A stretch of DNA of 64,000 bases, taken from contig JANXTR010000050.1 in the NCBI GenBank assembly GCA_025352325.1, positions 1 to 64,000 of the forward strand, given 5' to 3'. Below are positions 8,276 through 16,303 of this stretch, piece after piece. The notes under the pieces were generated by a model. The model did no database searches. It was given only the letters and a program-made list of their open reading frames with translations, and was not told the DNA's origin. Source of the DNA: Microbacteriaceae bacterium. GTDB taxonomy: Bacteria; Actinomycetota; Actinomycetes; Actinomycetales; Microbacteriaceae. The translations under genes were made by a program, and so were the position numbers. Each line of letters begins with the position of its first letter. The first letter of the stretch is position 1.

Positions 8276-9889
8276 GTGTCCACCATATTTGCCGCCAAAG
8301 CCGCACCAGTCGGCGACAAACTTCGCGGTGGTTATTACACCCCAGAGCCGATCGCTCGGTTCGTGGCGACATGGGTCGCGGAGGCTGGTTCGCGGCTCCT
8401 CGAGCCATCCTGCGGGAATGGAGCGATTCTGAGCTTCCTCTCTCAGCTGGGGACCGCTGAAGGAGTAGAGCTGTTCCCCGAGGAGGCGGACAAGGCGCGT
8501 CAGGCCACTGGTTCGGAAGTGCACACCAGCGACTTCTTCTCTTGGTTCACGCCTCACCGGCGCGGGCAATATGACGGAGTGGCCGGGAACCCCCCCTACA
8601 TACGCTTTGGCTCGTGGGACGAGAAATATCGTTTGCCGGCTTTCGATCTCATGCGTTCCGAGGGCCTGAACCCAACTCGATTGACGAATGCTTGGCTGCC
8701 GTTTGTTGTCGCGTCTGTAGCAGCGGTGCGGGACGGAGGCAGGGTTGGACTCGTCTTGCCCGCTGAACTCTTGCAAGTTAGCTACGCTGCGGAACTTCGG
8801 GCCTATCTCATTGACCGGTGCAGCGACGTTACCGTGATCTCGTTTTCGGACCTGGTCTTTCCGGGGATCCTTCAAGAGGTCGTCCTTCTTCTCGCCGTGA
8901 AAGGAAACGGCCCCGCGTCGATCCGCACTGTAGAGGTTGCTGACGCCACCCAGCTCAACGAGGTGACTCTGGACGGGTCAGCTATTCGTGCGCCTCTTCA
9001 CGAGTCAGAGAAGTGGACGAAGTACTTCATGAGTGCGACGCAGATTGAAGCTCTCCGCGAGCTCCGAACGGACGCCCGGCTCTCGCCCTTCTCTCAATAT
9101 GCCACGGTGAACGTCGGAGTAGTCACTGGCCGAAATTCGTACTTCTGTCTCACTGACGAGCAGGCAACGGACCTGCAAATATCTGACTACACGATCCCGT
9201 TGCTCGCTCGTTCGGCTCAGATGTCGGGAGTCCGATTTACGACATCCGACCTCGCGGCACAGACAAATCTCGGCGCTCGAACCCGGCTGTTAGCCATAAG
9301 TCCAAGCGTCGCGAAGGGTGAGCATCCAGCGCTCGATAGCTATATCGAACTGGGCGAGCTCGAAGAGGTGCACCTCGGATACAAGTGTTCCATCCGTCAA
9401 AAGTGGTGGTCGGTGCCGTCGACTGCCGTTCCCGACGGATTCATGCTGCGGCAGATCTCCACAGTTGTGCGACTCACGGCTAATCAGGCTGGCGCGACTA
9501 GCACCGACACTGTGCACCGCGTCTTTACGCGACCAGGGGTGTCCATGGGCCGTCTCGCAGTCGTCGCGCTCAATTCGATCTCTATCGCAATGTCCGAAAT
9601 CCTTGGCCGCAGCTACGGTGGCGGCCTTCTCGAGTTGGAGCCCAGCGAGGCGGCCTCGCTTCCGATTCCTAACCCGAACCTCGTCTCGGACGAACTGATC
9701 GAAACGATCGATCGATTGCTGCGCCAGGGCCTGATCTCCGAGGCGATCCATGCGGTCGACGCTGCGGTGCTCATAGAAGGCGCCGGGTTTAGCGAAGATC
9801 AGGTCAAGAGCGCGCGAGACGCATCCCACCGGCTTCTCCAGCGGCGACTGCGGCGGGGGAAGAAAGCTCTGCCGTCCAACCGCAGCTGA
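8276..9889 (+). CDS. N6-adenine DNA methyltransferase (Eco57I-type companion)
   Basis: A 537-residue gamma/Eco57I-class adenine methyltransferase from GTG 8276. Early motif X-like text GGYYTPEPIARFV is followed by motif I LEPSCGNGAIL (about 42-52) and the catalytic motif NPPYIRF (Asn105). The C-terminal half should carry target recognition. It is divergent from the RM fusion, and its length is close to M.Eco57I (544). In such systems this enzyme methylates both strands and protects the host, while the fusion modifies one strand and cleaves. A shared specificity is inferred from pairing, not shown. Confidence 0.88.
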   Translation: MSTIFAAKAAPVGDKLRGGYYTPEPIARFVATWVAEAGSRLLEPSCGNGAILSFLSQLGTAEGVELFPEEADKARQATGSEVHTSDFFSWFTPHRRGQYDGVAGNPPYIRFGSWDEKYRLPAFDLMRSEGLNPTRLTNAWLPFVVASVAAVRDGGRVGLVLPAELLQVSYAAELRAYLIDRCSDVTVISFSDLVFPGILQEVVLLLAVKGNGPASIRTVEVADATQLNEVTLDGSAIRAPLHESEKWTKYFMSATQIEALRELRTDARLSPFSQYATVNVGVVTGRNSYFCLTDEQATDLQISDYTIPLLARSAQMSGVRFTTSDLAAQTNLGARTRLLAISPSVAKGEHPALDSYIELGELEEVHLGYKCSIRQKWWSVPSTAVPDGFMLRQISTVVRLTANQAGATSTDTVHRVFTRPGVSMGRLAVVALNSISIAMSEILGRSYGGGLLELEPSEAASLPIPNPNLVSDELIETIDRLLRQGLISEAIHAVDAAVLIEGAGFSEDQVKSARDASHRLLQRRLRRGKKALPSNRS

Positions 9890-9904
9890 GCAAGCTCCGG
9901 GAGC

Positions 9905-11103
9905 TCAAGGCTTGTCCCGAAAAGGACCACGGTTGGCTAGTTCGAGTCGAGCGCGCAGTCGCGAGAGGTCCGCGATGTGTGCCCATGGCGTCTCGTTGGA
10001 AGATGAGCCCTCCGGCAGGCCGATCCACGCACGAAACAGCGGGAGCTGGACCCCTTCGATTCGCATACGAACTCCGAGATAGTCAATCAGCGCAACCTCG
10101 GCCGCGGTGGGTCCGAGTGAGCCCACACCTTCCGCAGCACGCCTGCACACCGGACAGAGATATCCAACAGCGGGCTCAGGTCGAGGCCGGCCACCCAGGG
10201 TGTGGGTCTCGGCCTGACAGATTGAACCCCACGCGTTGTTCGCTTGACTCCTCATGACGGTCAGCGAGCCAAGCCCGCAGAGGAGGCAGCCAGCTGCACC
10301 ATCAGCGGGCGGACGAACCGCCACCGGACCATCGATCCGGGCTTTCAGGAAGGACGCAAACGCAGTTCGAAGGTCGTTCAGTTCCTTTTCGCTTAGGTGA
10401 CTCCAACGTGCGACCGAAGCCGCCTCGGGATCGGCACCGAAGACGATGGTCGGCGCAAATCGTGCTGACCATCTTGCCGCCGAACCGGCCCGCGGCAGGT
10501 ACTGGGTAGCCAAGCGAAGTAAGCGATCAGACCTGACCATCTCGAGGCTTTCGGTCGGCGAGAAGGCCAAGGCGTCCAGAGCACCCAGAGATGCCTCGAT
10601 GACAGAGATGGCGTACTCGATCGAACCCAGCCTGCCGACTACCGCCGGGTGGGCTTGGGCCAGCTCCTCCGCTGAATGCACCCGGTCAGAACAGACGGAG
10701 CAGCGCGAGAGAGTCGTGACGATGACAGTCCCGAAGCTCGTGCTCACCTGCTCGATGACAGTCGAGCGGATCCCAATGCCGCAACCGGCACAGGCCAGCT
10801 CACCGGCCCCCAACTTTCTGAGGTTCACGCGCGACGTCGCTTCCTCGGCTTGCTCCTGCGTCCGATTCGCTCGCCACACATCCCGCGCACTCTCGGCCAG
10901 CAGTAGTCGCCGCTCTTTGCGGCGTGCCTTCCGCAGGGGCAGGCAAGCCAGGCCGCAGCTTGTATTCGCGACAACGCGATGGAGCTTGCCGCAATGACCC
11001 GGCTCTGGACGCGATCGTGCTCGATCTCTTCGGCGGTTCTCGCCGGTCGGAACAAGATCAACTCGACGGCTTGAGCACGGCGGGTGAGTTGGGTGGCAGG
11101 CAT
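9905..11103 (-). CDS. Cysteine-rich zinc-ribbon protein of unknown function, apparent frameshift
   Basis: The best start is ATG 11103, with GAGG about ten bases upstream; this frame (MPATQLTRRAQAVELILFRP onward) looks coding for about 56 residues, to AAWLACPC. The continuation with coding character (RKARRKERRLLLAES to the stop at 9905) is in another frame, needing a -1 shift near 10935, close to a CCCC run. Together they give about 400 residues with several CxxC pairs: CAGCG, CSVC, CLLCG and CPVC, suggesting zinc ribbons. It is convergent with the methyltransferase, 15 bp away. No family is recognised. It may be a pseudogene, a sequencing error or a programmed shift. Confidence 0.5.
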
Positions 11104-11309
11104 TGACGATCGTCCTCATTCGATCTGCCGACTCCTGCACGCCGGTCTGTTTTCGGCCCGAAAGCCGCAAATTCGCTGTACTACATCACCGCGATCCCAA
11201 TGATTACGGTGGTCGGTTTTCGGAGAACTGTGCTGTACGTCCATAGTACTCCCATGCGAGAATGGTTCTCAATAGCGGGCACCCCGGCTCCGCGACGAAG
11301 GAGATCGTC

Positions 11310-11510
11310 ATGACCATTCAGCACAAGACCAGCGAGAGCTTCGAGAGCCGCACGTCCTCGTTCTTGACCAACCCCAACCCGATCATCGCCACCGTCGCGA
11401 AGATCCGTGAGCTTCAGGACGACCTCACTCCGCGCCAGCGCGAGGTCCGCGACATGGGTCGCGCCCAGGTCCGCGACCTGCTCGACACCGGCGCGTTCTC
11501 GACTCGCTGA
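11310..11510 (+). CDS. Small hypothetical protein (66 aa)
   Basis: ATG 11310 is preceded by a strong GAAGGAG ribosome site; earlier in-frame starts lack one. The product begins MTIQHKTSESFESRTSSFL and is hydrophilic, with a likely amphipathic helix (TVAKIRELQDDLTPRQREVRD). There is no membrane segment or known domain. It stands alone, convergent with the 11632-13408 operon, and its stop abuts the ACGGG repeat array. Composition and the ribosome site support a real gene; function is unknown. Confidence 0.6.
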   Translation: MTIQHKTSESFESRTSSFLTNPNPIIATVAKIRELQDDLTPRQREVRDMGRAQVRDLLDTGAFSTR

Positions 11511-11517
11511 GACCCGG

Positions 11518-11615
11518 GACGGGACCGTCCCGGACCGTCCCGTCCCGTAACGTCCCGCCGTACACCGTAGGTGTACACAGACGGGACGGGACGGGACGGG
11601 ACGGGACGGGACGGG
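11518..11615. repeat. Extended ACGGG pentamer inverted-repeat array
   Basis: The right arm is exactly seven tandem ACGGG units (11581-11615). The left arm (about 11526-11557) keeps the 5-bp register of the complementary CCCGT unit with a few substitutions. Between them is a smaller inverted repeat, GTACACC-GTA-GGTGTAC. The whole could fold into a hairpin or cruciform of more than 30 bp. It sits between two convergent transcription units, so a bidirectional terminator is one reading; an iteron-type protein-binding array is another. Confidence 0.8.
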
Positions 11616-11631
11616 TCGGTACGCAGGACGT

Positions 11632-12681
11632 TCACGGCGCGGTCGGTCGAGGCTGCAAGGCGTACACGATTTTCCTCACGGGTCGCCCGGGGATAGGGTT
11701 GGAGATCGCCCACGCCGCCTTGCCCGACATCTCAGGGGTGATGCCGTTCGCGAGCAGCCAGGCGATCGCCGACTCGTCGGTCCACTCGACCTTGATCTTC
11801 GTCGACGCACCGGCTTCGATTGCTCGAGCCCTCGGCTTCTCCATTGCGTACTTCGAGATGACCGACCTCGCGATCCTCAACATGCTTTCATCGAGGTCCG
11901 GAGCGGACGCCACACGCACCGCCCAAGCCAACTCGTGCATACGCTTGATCTCAGCCAGCACGAACGCGAACGGCGACGTGTCCCCATAGATCTCCCACTC
12001 GCCGTCAGGCCCTCGCCGCGCGAACTCACCCTGTTCGAATCGAGGGTGGCCGGCCTTGTGCAGCTCGCTCTCGATGCCGTCCTCGCAACGTTGACAGAGG
12101 GTCAGCGCTTCGTCCATCACGGCATCGCCGCAACACTCGCAGGTGACTTTCTCGACGTGCCGCACTTTCACGTAGCCGGAGTCACGCACGATCAGCTGCA
12201 CTGGGGCATAGTCCGAGTCGTCAGGGACGCGGTGACCAAACATGCAGTTGATGGTGAACACGAGCGGCAGGACCTTCGGGAACTTCGAGCCTCCAGACCA
12301 TTGCTTGGTCGGCCGGGGATCAAGATTGAGATCGTAGAAGCGGGAATACTTCTGCATTCCCAACATCCAGACCTTGACGATCATGGGGACGGTGAGCTTC
12401 CGACCAATCAGGCGGAGCTCTCGATCCCACCCGCGCATCCACTGACCCATCCACTCGGTGGGAGTGATCGCGTCGTGCTCCGCCTGCTCTCGACGGTCCT
12501 CTTCGCGCGCTTCTTCGCGGAGCGCGTCACGCTCCGATCTAGTGAGGCCCAAGTCGTGCCACCCGAGCTTGTCGTCCCAGCCCCAGCCGGTGAAGCCGTC
12601 GTCCCAGTCGCCGTCGTCGTCGGCCTCGTCTTCCATCTCGCCGAGATCGATCACGATCTCTTCGAGCTCGTCGTCGCTCAC
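11632..12681 (-). CDS. Hypothetical zinc-ribbon protein, island operon gene 3
   Basis: A 349-residue protein from GTG 12681 that overlaps the preceding stop (GTGA, 4 bp). A strongly acidic N-terminus (about residues 1-35, many Asp/Glu) leads into a Trp-rich segment and a central four-cysteine motif CECCGDAVMDEALTLCQRC, a likely zinc ribbon. The C-terminus is basic-helical. No family is recognised. As the last gene of a coupled operon that starts with an excisionase-like DNA-binding protein, and beside a repeat array, a role in replication or element maintenance is possible, but nothing in the sequence proves it. Confidence 0.65.
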   Translation of the reverse strand: MSDDELEEIVIDLGEMEDEADDDGDWDDGFTGWGWDDKLGWHDLGLTRSERDALREEAREEDRREQAEHDAITPTEWMGQWMRGWDRELRLIGRKLTVPMIVKVWMLGMQKYSRFYDLNLDPRPTKQWSGGSKFPKVLPLVFTINCMFGHRVPDDSDYAPVQLIVRDSGYVKVRHVEKVTCECCGDAVMDEALTLCQRCEDGIESELHKAGHPRFEQGEFARRGPDGEWEIYGDTSPFAFVLAEIKRMHELAWAVRVASAPDLDESMLRIARSVISKYAMEKPRARAIEAGASTKIKVEWTDESAIAWLLANGITPEMSGKAAWAISNPIPGRPVRKIVYALQPRPTAP

Positions 12682-12992
12682 TTCGCTGCCTCCTCGTCAT
12701 AGAGGCCAGGGATCGTGATCGTGTCGAGCTTCACGAGGGCCGCCTCCATCTCGCGCCGGATCGACGGCAAGAAGTCAGGGTCGGCCTGCATCACCGCGAG
12801 TTCGTCAGCCTTCCGCTCCCTCCCGAAAGCGACGGCGCACTCGCGAGTGCAGAACCGACCAACCGAGGAACGCCACTTGTAGAACGGGCGACCGCAGCGC
12901 TCGCATAGCTTCATCGGCTCCACCCGCATCTTGTGGTCGGGATTTCTGATGGGCGCGAGTGCCTGCCAGTCGGCGGGCAGCACGGCGCCCAT
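12678..12992 (-). CDS. Small zinc-finger protein, island operon gene 2
   Basis: A 104-residue protein with a CERCGRPFYKWRSSVGRFC-TREC arrangement (about residues 29-51), a CxxC...CxxxC finger of the kind seen in small phage and plasmid proteins. It shares one base with the stop of the upstream gene (TGATG) and overlaps the next by four bases, so all three genes are coupled. A later in-frame Met (PMKLCERC) is an alternative start. Function is unknown; nucleic-acid binding is a fair guess. Confidence 0.65.
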   Translation of the reverse strand: MGAVLPADWQALAPIRNPDHKMRVEPMKLCERCGRPFYKWRSSVGRFCTRECAVAFGRERKADELAVMQADPDFLPSIRREMEAALVKLDTITIPGLYDEEAAK

Positions 12993-13408
12993 CAGGCGTC
13001 CGTCCCGGGCGTCGGCGTGACCAGCTCGGGCAGGACGGTCTGAGGCGTATCGAGCGCGATGATGTTGCCGCGATAGGGCTGCTTCGTCTCGCGCGGGATC
13101 ACCGCGGGGATGGGCTTCATGGCGCGATCGACGTCATTGAGGTCGATCCTGATGCCCCTCGTACCCGGGATTTTGTAGCCCGGATACAAACCACGGCTCA
13201 CGTGATTGCGCACGGTCCTCGGGATGCAATTGAGGTAGCGCGCGACCATATCCACAGTGGCAAGGCGGCGATGGGGAGAGACGCCCGGAGAGCCCGGGTC
13301 GTTGATGAAGCGGATTCCGAGAGGACTCCGCCACTGGCGGTTCAGACTCTCGGGGTTGTTGTTGCAGTTGGTGCAGGCCATTTTCAGTACCGTTCTCGTG
13401 TCCGTCAT
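12992..13408 (-). CDS. Excisionase-like helix-turn-helix protein, island operon gene 1
   Basis: A 138-residue protein whose middle (about residues 49-100) reads as a MerR/HTH_17 winged helix of the excisionase type: RLATVDMVARYLNCIPRTVRN, then a turn and IPGTRGIRIDLNDVDRAM. Such proteins act as recombination directionality factors or as local repressors. A CxNC pair sits near the N-terminus (MACTNCNNN), and that Met is an alternative start. The ribosome site lies in a perfect hairpin (13421-13440). As the only HTH protein of this type on the element, it is the best excisionase candidate. Confidence 0.65.
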   Translation of the reverse strand: MTDTRTVLKMACTNCNNNPESLNRQWRSPLGIRFINDPGSPGVSPHRRLATVDMVARYLNCIPRTVRNHVSRGLYPGYKIPGTRGIRIDLNDVDRAMKPIPAVIPRETKQPYRGNIIALDTPQTVLPELVTPTPGTDA

Positions 13409-13420
13409 TCATATGGACAC

Positions 13421-13440
13421 ACCTCGGATTTCTCCGAGGT
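13421..13440 (-). promoter_or_regulatory. Hairpin covering the ribosome site of the excisionase-like gene
   Basis: ACCTCGGA (13421-13428) and TCCGAGGT (13433-13440) pair perfectly with a 4-nt loop. On the minus strand one arm carries the GAGGTG ribosome-binding sequence of the gene starting at 13408. It could control translation, or be a dyad operator. Confidence 0.45.
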
Positions 13441-13707
13441 CGGCAGCCTGGGTCTCTCTCCCTAGCCTTTGGCCTTCGTCTGACGCTTCCAGGTTCTCAA
13501 GCCTGGCCGTCGCAACGCAGTGTGAAGGACAATTGCCCTCGTTACCAAGGTTACGCGTTCGAGCTCGTCAATGCCACATGCCTTTTGACGGCTCCGGCGG
13601 TTGCTCGCGGCGTCCCGCGGGCGTAGGGCTGGCGATCGCTGCGCGTGGGTCCATTTGCCGGCTCGCGCTATTGCCGATCCGCTCCGGGGCGCTGGTCCCC
13701 GCAGGAC
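13441..13707. other. Non-coding gap in the element
   Basis: No convincing coding frame, RNA gene or terminator was found here. It lies between the stop of the 13708-14313 gene and the excisionase-like operon, and should hold the promoter of that operon on the minus strand. Confidence 0.4.
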
Positions 13708-14313
13708 TTAGCTCCCGAACGACTGGTACCCGCCGATCGGCTCAGGGCACTTGCCCCGCGTCCCCCTGATCTCGAACGGAAGGTCCGCGATGTGGTCCAT
13801 CACGACGCGCGTCCATGACCGCAGGTCATCGGCGCTCTGCCAATCTGTGCGTGCGTTGAGTCCCGGGCCGATCCAACTCTGAGCGATCACATGAAGTCCC
13901 CGAAGCCTCCACGTTAGGCGCCGCAACTCGTTGGCCGTCTTCTCGAACTCGGAAAGAGGACGCGGTGGATCACGCTTGATCAGGCTGCGAACCTTCTCCG
14001 GCTCAGCGTGATCGGGGATCAGAATGTCGTGCGCGTACTTGCTCCGCTTCTGGTGCGCGCGCAAGGCGGCGTTGATCACGCTCGAGGCGAGCTCGCGAAA
14101 CGGCTCAGGAATATCCTGCTCGTCGATAGCGGTCAGAAGTTGCGGGATCATGCGCCCGTAGTCGCCCTGCCAACCTCCTGCCGTCACACCGGCGCGGTCG
14201 AGTGCAGCACACAGGACGCGGGTCTCGTTCTCAGCCCAGACGTCCCACATCACGATCTCACCGATCAGGTAGGACAGACGAGCTTGCTCGGGGATCTCGC
14301 TCAACTGAAGCAT
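13708..14313 (-). CDS. Hypothetical protein (201 aa)
   Basis: A soluble protein starting MLQLSEIPEQARLSYLIGEI. It is largely helical in appearance, with a basic centre (HQKRSKYAHDILIPDH) and Trp-containing helices toward the C-terminus. The pattern RSKYAHD following a long helix recalls helical cell-surveillance or toxin-associated proteins of mobile elements, but no family is recognised. It lies between the excisionase-like operon and a DUF2510/SHOCT gene with its own gap on each side, so it is probably transcribed alone. Confidence 0.55.
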   Translation of the reverse strand: MLQLSEIPEQARLSYLIGEIVMWDVWAENETRVLCAALDRAGVTAGGWQGDYGRMIPQLLTAIDEQDIPEPFRELASSVINAALRAHQKRSKYAHDILIPDHAEPEKVRSLIKRDPPRPLSEFEKTANELRRLTWRLRGLHVIAQSWIGPGLNARTDWQSADDLRSWTRVVMDHIADLPFEIRGTRGKCPEPIGGYQSFGS

Positions 14314-14365
14314 TCCGCCACCCTACGGCCGCGTCGCCGCCGATATCACCTTGGCTGCTGGCTAC

Positions 14366-14980
14366 TCAAATGCCGAGCAGCTTCTTCTTCGCGGCAGCAA
14401 ACTCCTCGTCCGTCAGGACTCCCGCTTGGTGCAACTCGCCAAGTTTCTTGATTTCATCGGCTGCAGTAGGCGTTGCGGTGTCGGTGGACGTGATCGCGAC
14501 CACCACGGGCTCCGGCTCGACCTTGTAATCGTCCGTCCACGTCAGGCCCGCCCACCAGCGCTCTCGACCGTCCTCCTGGACAATCCATCGAGGCGGGTTT
14601 TGATCGAGCGAACGGAAGGCCTTCTGAACCGCTGCGGGGTCATTGGGGTAGCCGGTGTAGTAGTCGGTCCAGCGCTCGCCGTTCCACCACCGGTGCCGGC
14701 CGTCAGCCTGTGGAGACCACCACCCATCTGCTGCGGCCCCGGCTGGCTGCTGACCGCCACTGCTAGGCGCTTGAACGACGACCACCGTCTGCGCCGACTG
14801 CGACTGATGTTCTGACATCGGGTGGCCGCACTGTTTGCAGTTCTTGCGTGCGAGGGCAGCCACGCCAAAGGTCGCAATGTTCGCCGCTCCGCGACCCATT
14901 GAACGCCCCGCGCCGGTGAAGGCGTGACCCGTGCACATCCGGCAGTCCCGGCAGCCCATCTGGACTTTCAACCTTGCCAC
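14366..14980 (-). CDS. DUF2510 and SHOCT domain protein
   Basis: A 204-residue protein from GTG 14980 with a clear GAAGGAG ribosome site. The N-terminus has CRDCRMCTGH and CKQCGHP cysteine pairs. The middle has two Trp-rich units, GWWSPQADGRHRWWNGERWT and a second RWWAGLTWTDDY, of the actinobacterial DUF2510 type. The C-terminus DEIKKLGELHQAGVLTDEEF is a SHOCT motif, a short helical oligomerisation or membrane-targeting element. The biochemical role is unknown; such combinations are common on actinobacterial prophages and islands. Confidence 0.75.
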   Translation of the reverse strand: MARLKVQMGCRDCRMCTGHAFTGAGRSMGRGAANIATFGVAALARKNCKQCGHPMSEHQSQSAQTVVVVQAPSSGGQQPAGAAADGWWSPQADGRHRWWNGERWTDYYTGYPNDPAAVQKAFRSLDQNPPRWIVQEDGRERWWAGLTWTDDYKVEPEPVVVAITSTDTATPTAADEIKKLGELHQAGVLTDEEFAAAKKKLLGI

Positions 14981-15213
14981 TGCAACTCCTTCAATTGTGA
15001 AACCAGCCTCACACTAGCGAAGGGAGCTCGATCCCTCTCACCCGCCTTCGGGGAGCTTGGCGCGGCAGTAATCGAGCGTGCTCGGGTCGGCATGTCGTCG
15101 GCCAATGTCTATAGTCAGTTCTACTTTTCGGATCAGTCCCCGGGCGCGCGCGAAGCCGAGCGGTCCGGGGCTCTTTCTATTGAGGTATCGTCCGCAACGA
15201 GTAGCCTCCGGGC

Positions 15214-15378
15214 ATGAGTGCACCGAGCGAATTGAAGTTGGCTGCCGCCGATATCCAGACTTATGCCCGCAAGATCCGACGTGACCCGAAGAGCGACGAC
15301 GTGGAGAAGTGGGCGAGACGCATTGCGAGCCTCGCGGATGACCTCGAAACGATCGCCAGGAAGATCGAACGCGGCTAG
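15214..15378 (+). CDS. Small hypothetical protein (54 aa)
   Basis: The frame starts MSAPSELKLAAADIQTYARK and ends at TAG 15376-15378. It is mostly helical and basic, with heptad-like spacing (ARRIASLADDLETIARKIE) that may form a coiled coil. The ribosome site is weak (GCCTCCGGGC before ATG). Its stop shares the palindrome CTAG with the stop of the opposite-strand gene 15375-15572, a tight convergent pair. Function is unknown. Confidence 0.5.
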   Translation: MSAPSELKLAAADIQTYARKIRRDPKSDDVEKWARRIASLADDLETIARKIERG

Positions 15379-15572
15379 GGCAGCGTCGGCGTCTCGGAAT
15401 CCTCGCGGCGCATCTGCTCGAACACGGTCTCTCGTTTCGGCATCAGCCTTAGCTCCAGTTGCGCGAGTTCGCGCGAACGGCTGAGGCTGTTGGGGTGCTG
15501 GACGATCCGAACCGTCTGGACGACGCGGGCCTCACCCTGAGCGGGCTGGTTGTTGCGGCTGGGATTGCTCAT
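15375..15572 (-). CDS. Small hypothetical protein (65 aa)
   Basis: Begins MSNPSRNNQPAQGEARVVQT, with a good GAAGGAG ribosome site nine bases upstream. It is basic and helical at the C-terminus (ELAQLELRLMPKRETVFEQM). The ribosome site is part of a perfect 8-bp hairpin (15576-15597). It ends tail to tail with the 54-residue gene. No family is recognised. Confidence 0.5.
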   Translation of the reverse strand: MSNPSRNNQPAQGEARVVQTVRIVQHPNSLSRSRELAQLELRLMPKRETVFEQMRREDSETPTLP

Positions 15573-15575
15573 GAT

Positions 15576-15597
15576 GGGTCTCCTTCATAGGAGACCC
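15576..15597 (-). promoter_or_regulatory. Hairpin covering a ribosome site
   Basis: GGGTCTCC (15576-15583) and GGAGACCC (15590-15597) pair perfectly with a 6-nt loop, four bases upstream of the start codon at 15572. The minus-strand arm carries the GAAGGAGA ribosome site, so folding would block initiation. Confidence 0.5.
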
Positions 15598-15979
15598 CCG
15601 GAGCGGCGACCGGGGGCCGATGTGTGGACCAAGCCACGCCACGCACAGGCCGCTGTACTGCACAAGATAACAGTCCGAGCTGCGCTCGACTAGAGCAACT
15701 TCGGGCCGAGCGGCGATTCGGCTCTAACTCCGCGGGTACCCGGGAAGCCGGCACGCGACGCCCGGCCAGCTCGACGGAGCCGATGAGCCCAACACTGAGT
15801 CGGACCACGCCCCACTCGCTCAGGGGTACCCGGCCCCGAGCGCAGGCCCCTCGGACACCACATGATCGGGGGTCTCCCGCACCTCGGGCACGGAGAGTAG
15901 ACCCGCCAGCCAAGCGGCGTCGGCCTCCGCCCGTAGGCTGGCACCGCGCTGGCCGGAGCGCTGACTTTCAGGAGCAGCT
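15598..15979. other. Non-coding gap in the element
   Basis: No frame here has coding character. The 10-bp sequence GGGTACCCGG occurs twice, 90 bp apart (15734 and 15824), each with a palindromic core. A ribosome-site-like AGGAG occurs at 15970-15974, just before the proposed CTG start of the next gene. Otherwise unassigned. Confidence 0.35.
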
Positions 15980-16021
15980 CTGGGCACGAACAAGCGCTAC
16001 GCGGACGCAATCGACCGTCGA

Positions 16022-16288
16022 ATGAACGCGCGCATCTCTGAGCGCGAGGCCGAGGGTCACGCTCCCCTATCGCTCACGCCCGAAGAGCTCGAGCTCGCTA
16101 CCGAGCCACTGACTAAGACGCCCGTACCGAGGCCGGTGCGCGCTTGGGTGAGGTTCGGGCCGGTGGCGATGAAGGTTGACGCTGAGGCGGTCGCGTGGAC
16201 CGGTCGGGCGGTCGCGATCAGGTGGACGATGCCAAGCGGCGCCCGACACAAAGCGTGGGTCTGGGCCTCGGCCGTCGAGCCTCGGTAA
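16022..16288 (+). CDS. Hypothetical island protein, possible CTG start at 15980
   Basis: The conservative start is ATG 16022 (88 residues), but that codon has no ribosome site. The same frame continues upstream as GTNKRYADAIDRR with coding character, back to CTG at 15980, which follows AGGAG by five bases; in-frame TGA at 15962 bounds it. The 102-residue form is therefore more likely. The body has LTPEELELA, then a beta-rich part (AWVRFGPVAMKVDAEAVAW to HKAWVWASAVEPR). No known domain; the look is that of small phage or plasmid accessory proteins. Confidence 0.6.
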   Translation: MNARISEREAEGHAPLSLTPEELELATEPLTKTPVPRPVRAWVRFGPVAMKVDAEAVAWTGRAVAIRWTMPSGARHKAWVWASAVEPR

Positions 16289-16303
16289 AGGCCGGTGTGA
16301 GGA

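Noticed and set aside
5241-9889. BREX or DISARM locus based on the large adenine methyltransferase
   Set aside because: No PglZ, BrxC or helicase partners are present; the lengths and pairing fit an Eco57I-type system.
11518-11615. CRISPR array
   Set aside because: Units are 5 bp, directly abutted and without spacers; no cas genes are present.
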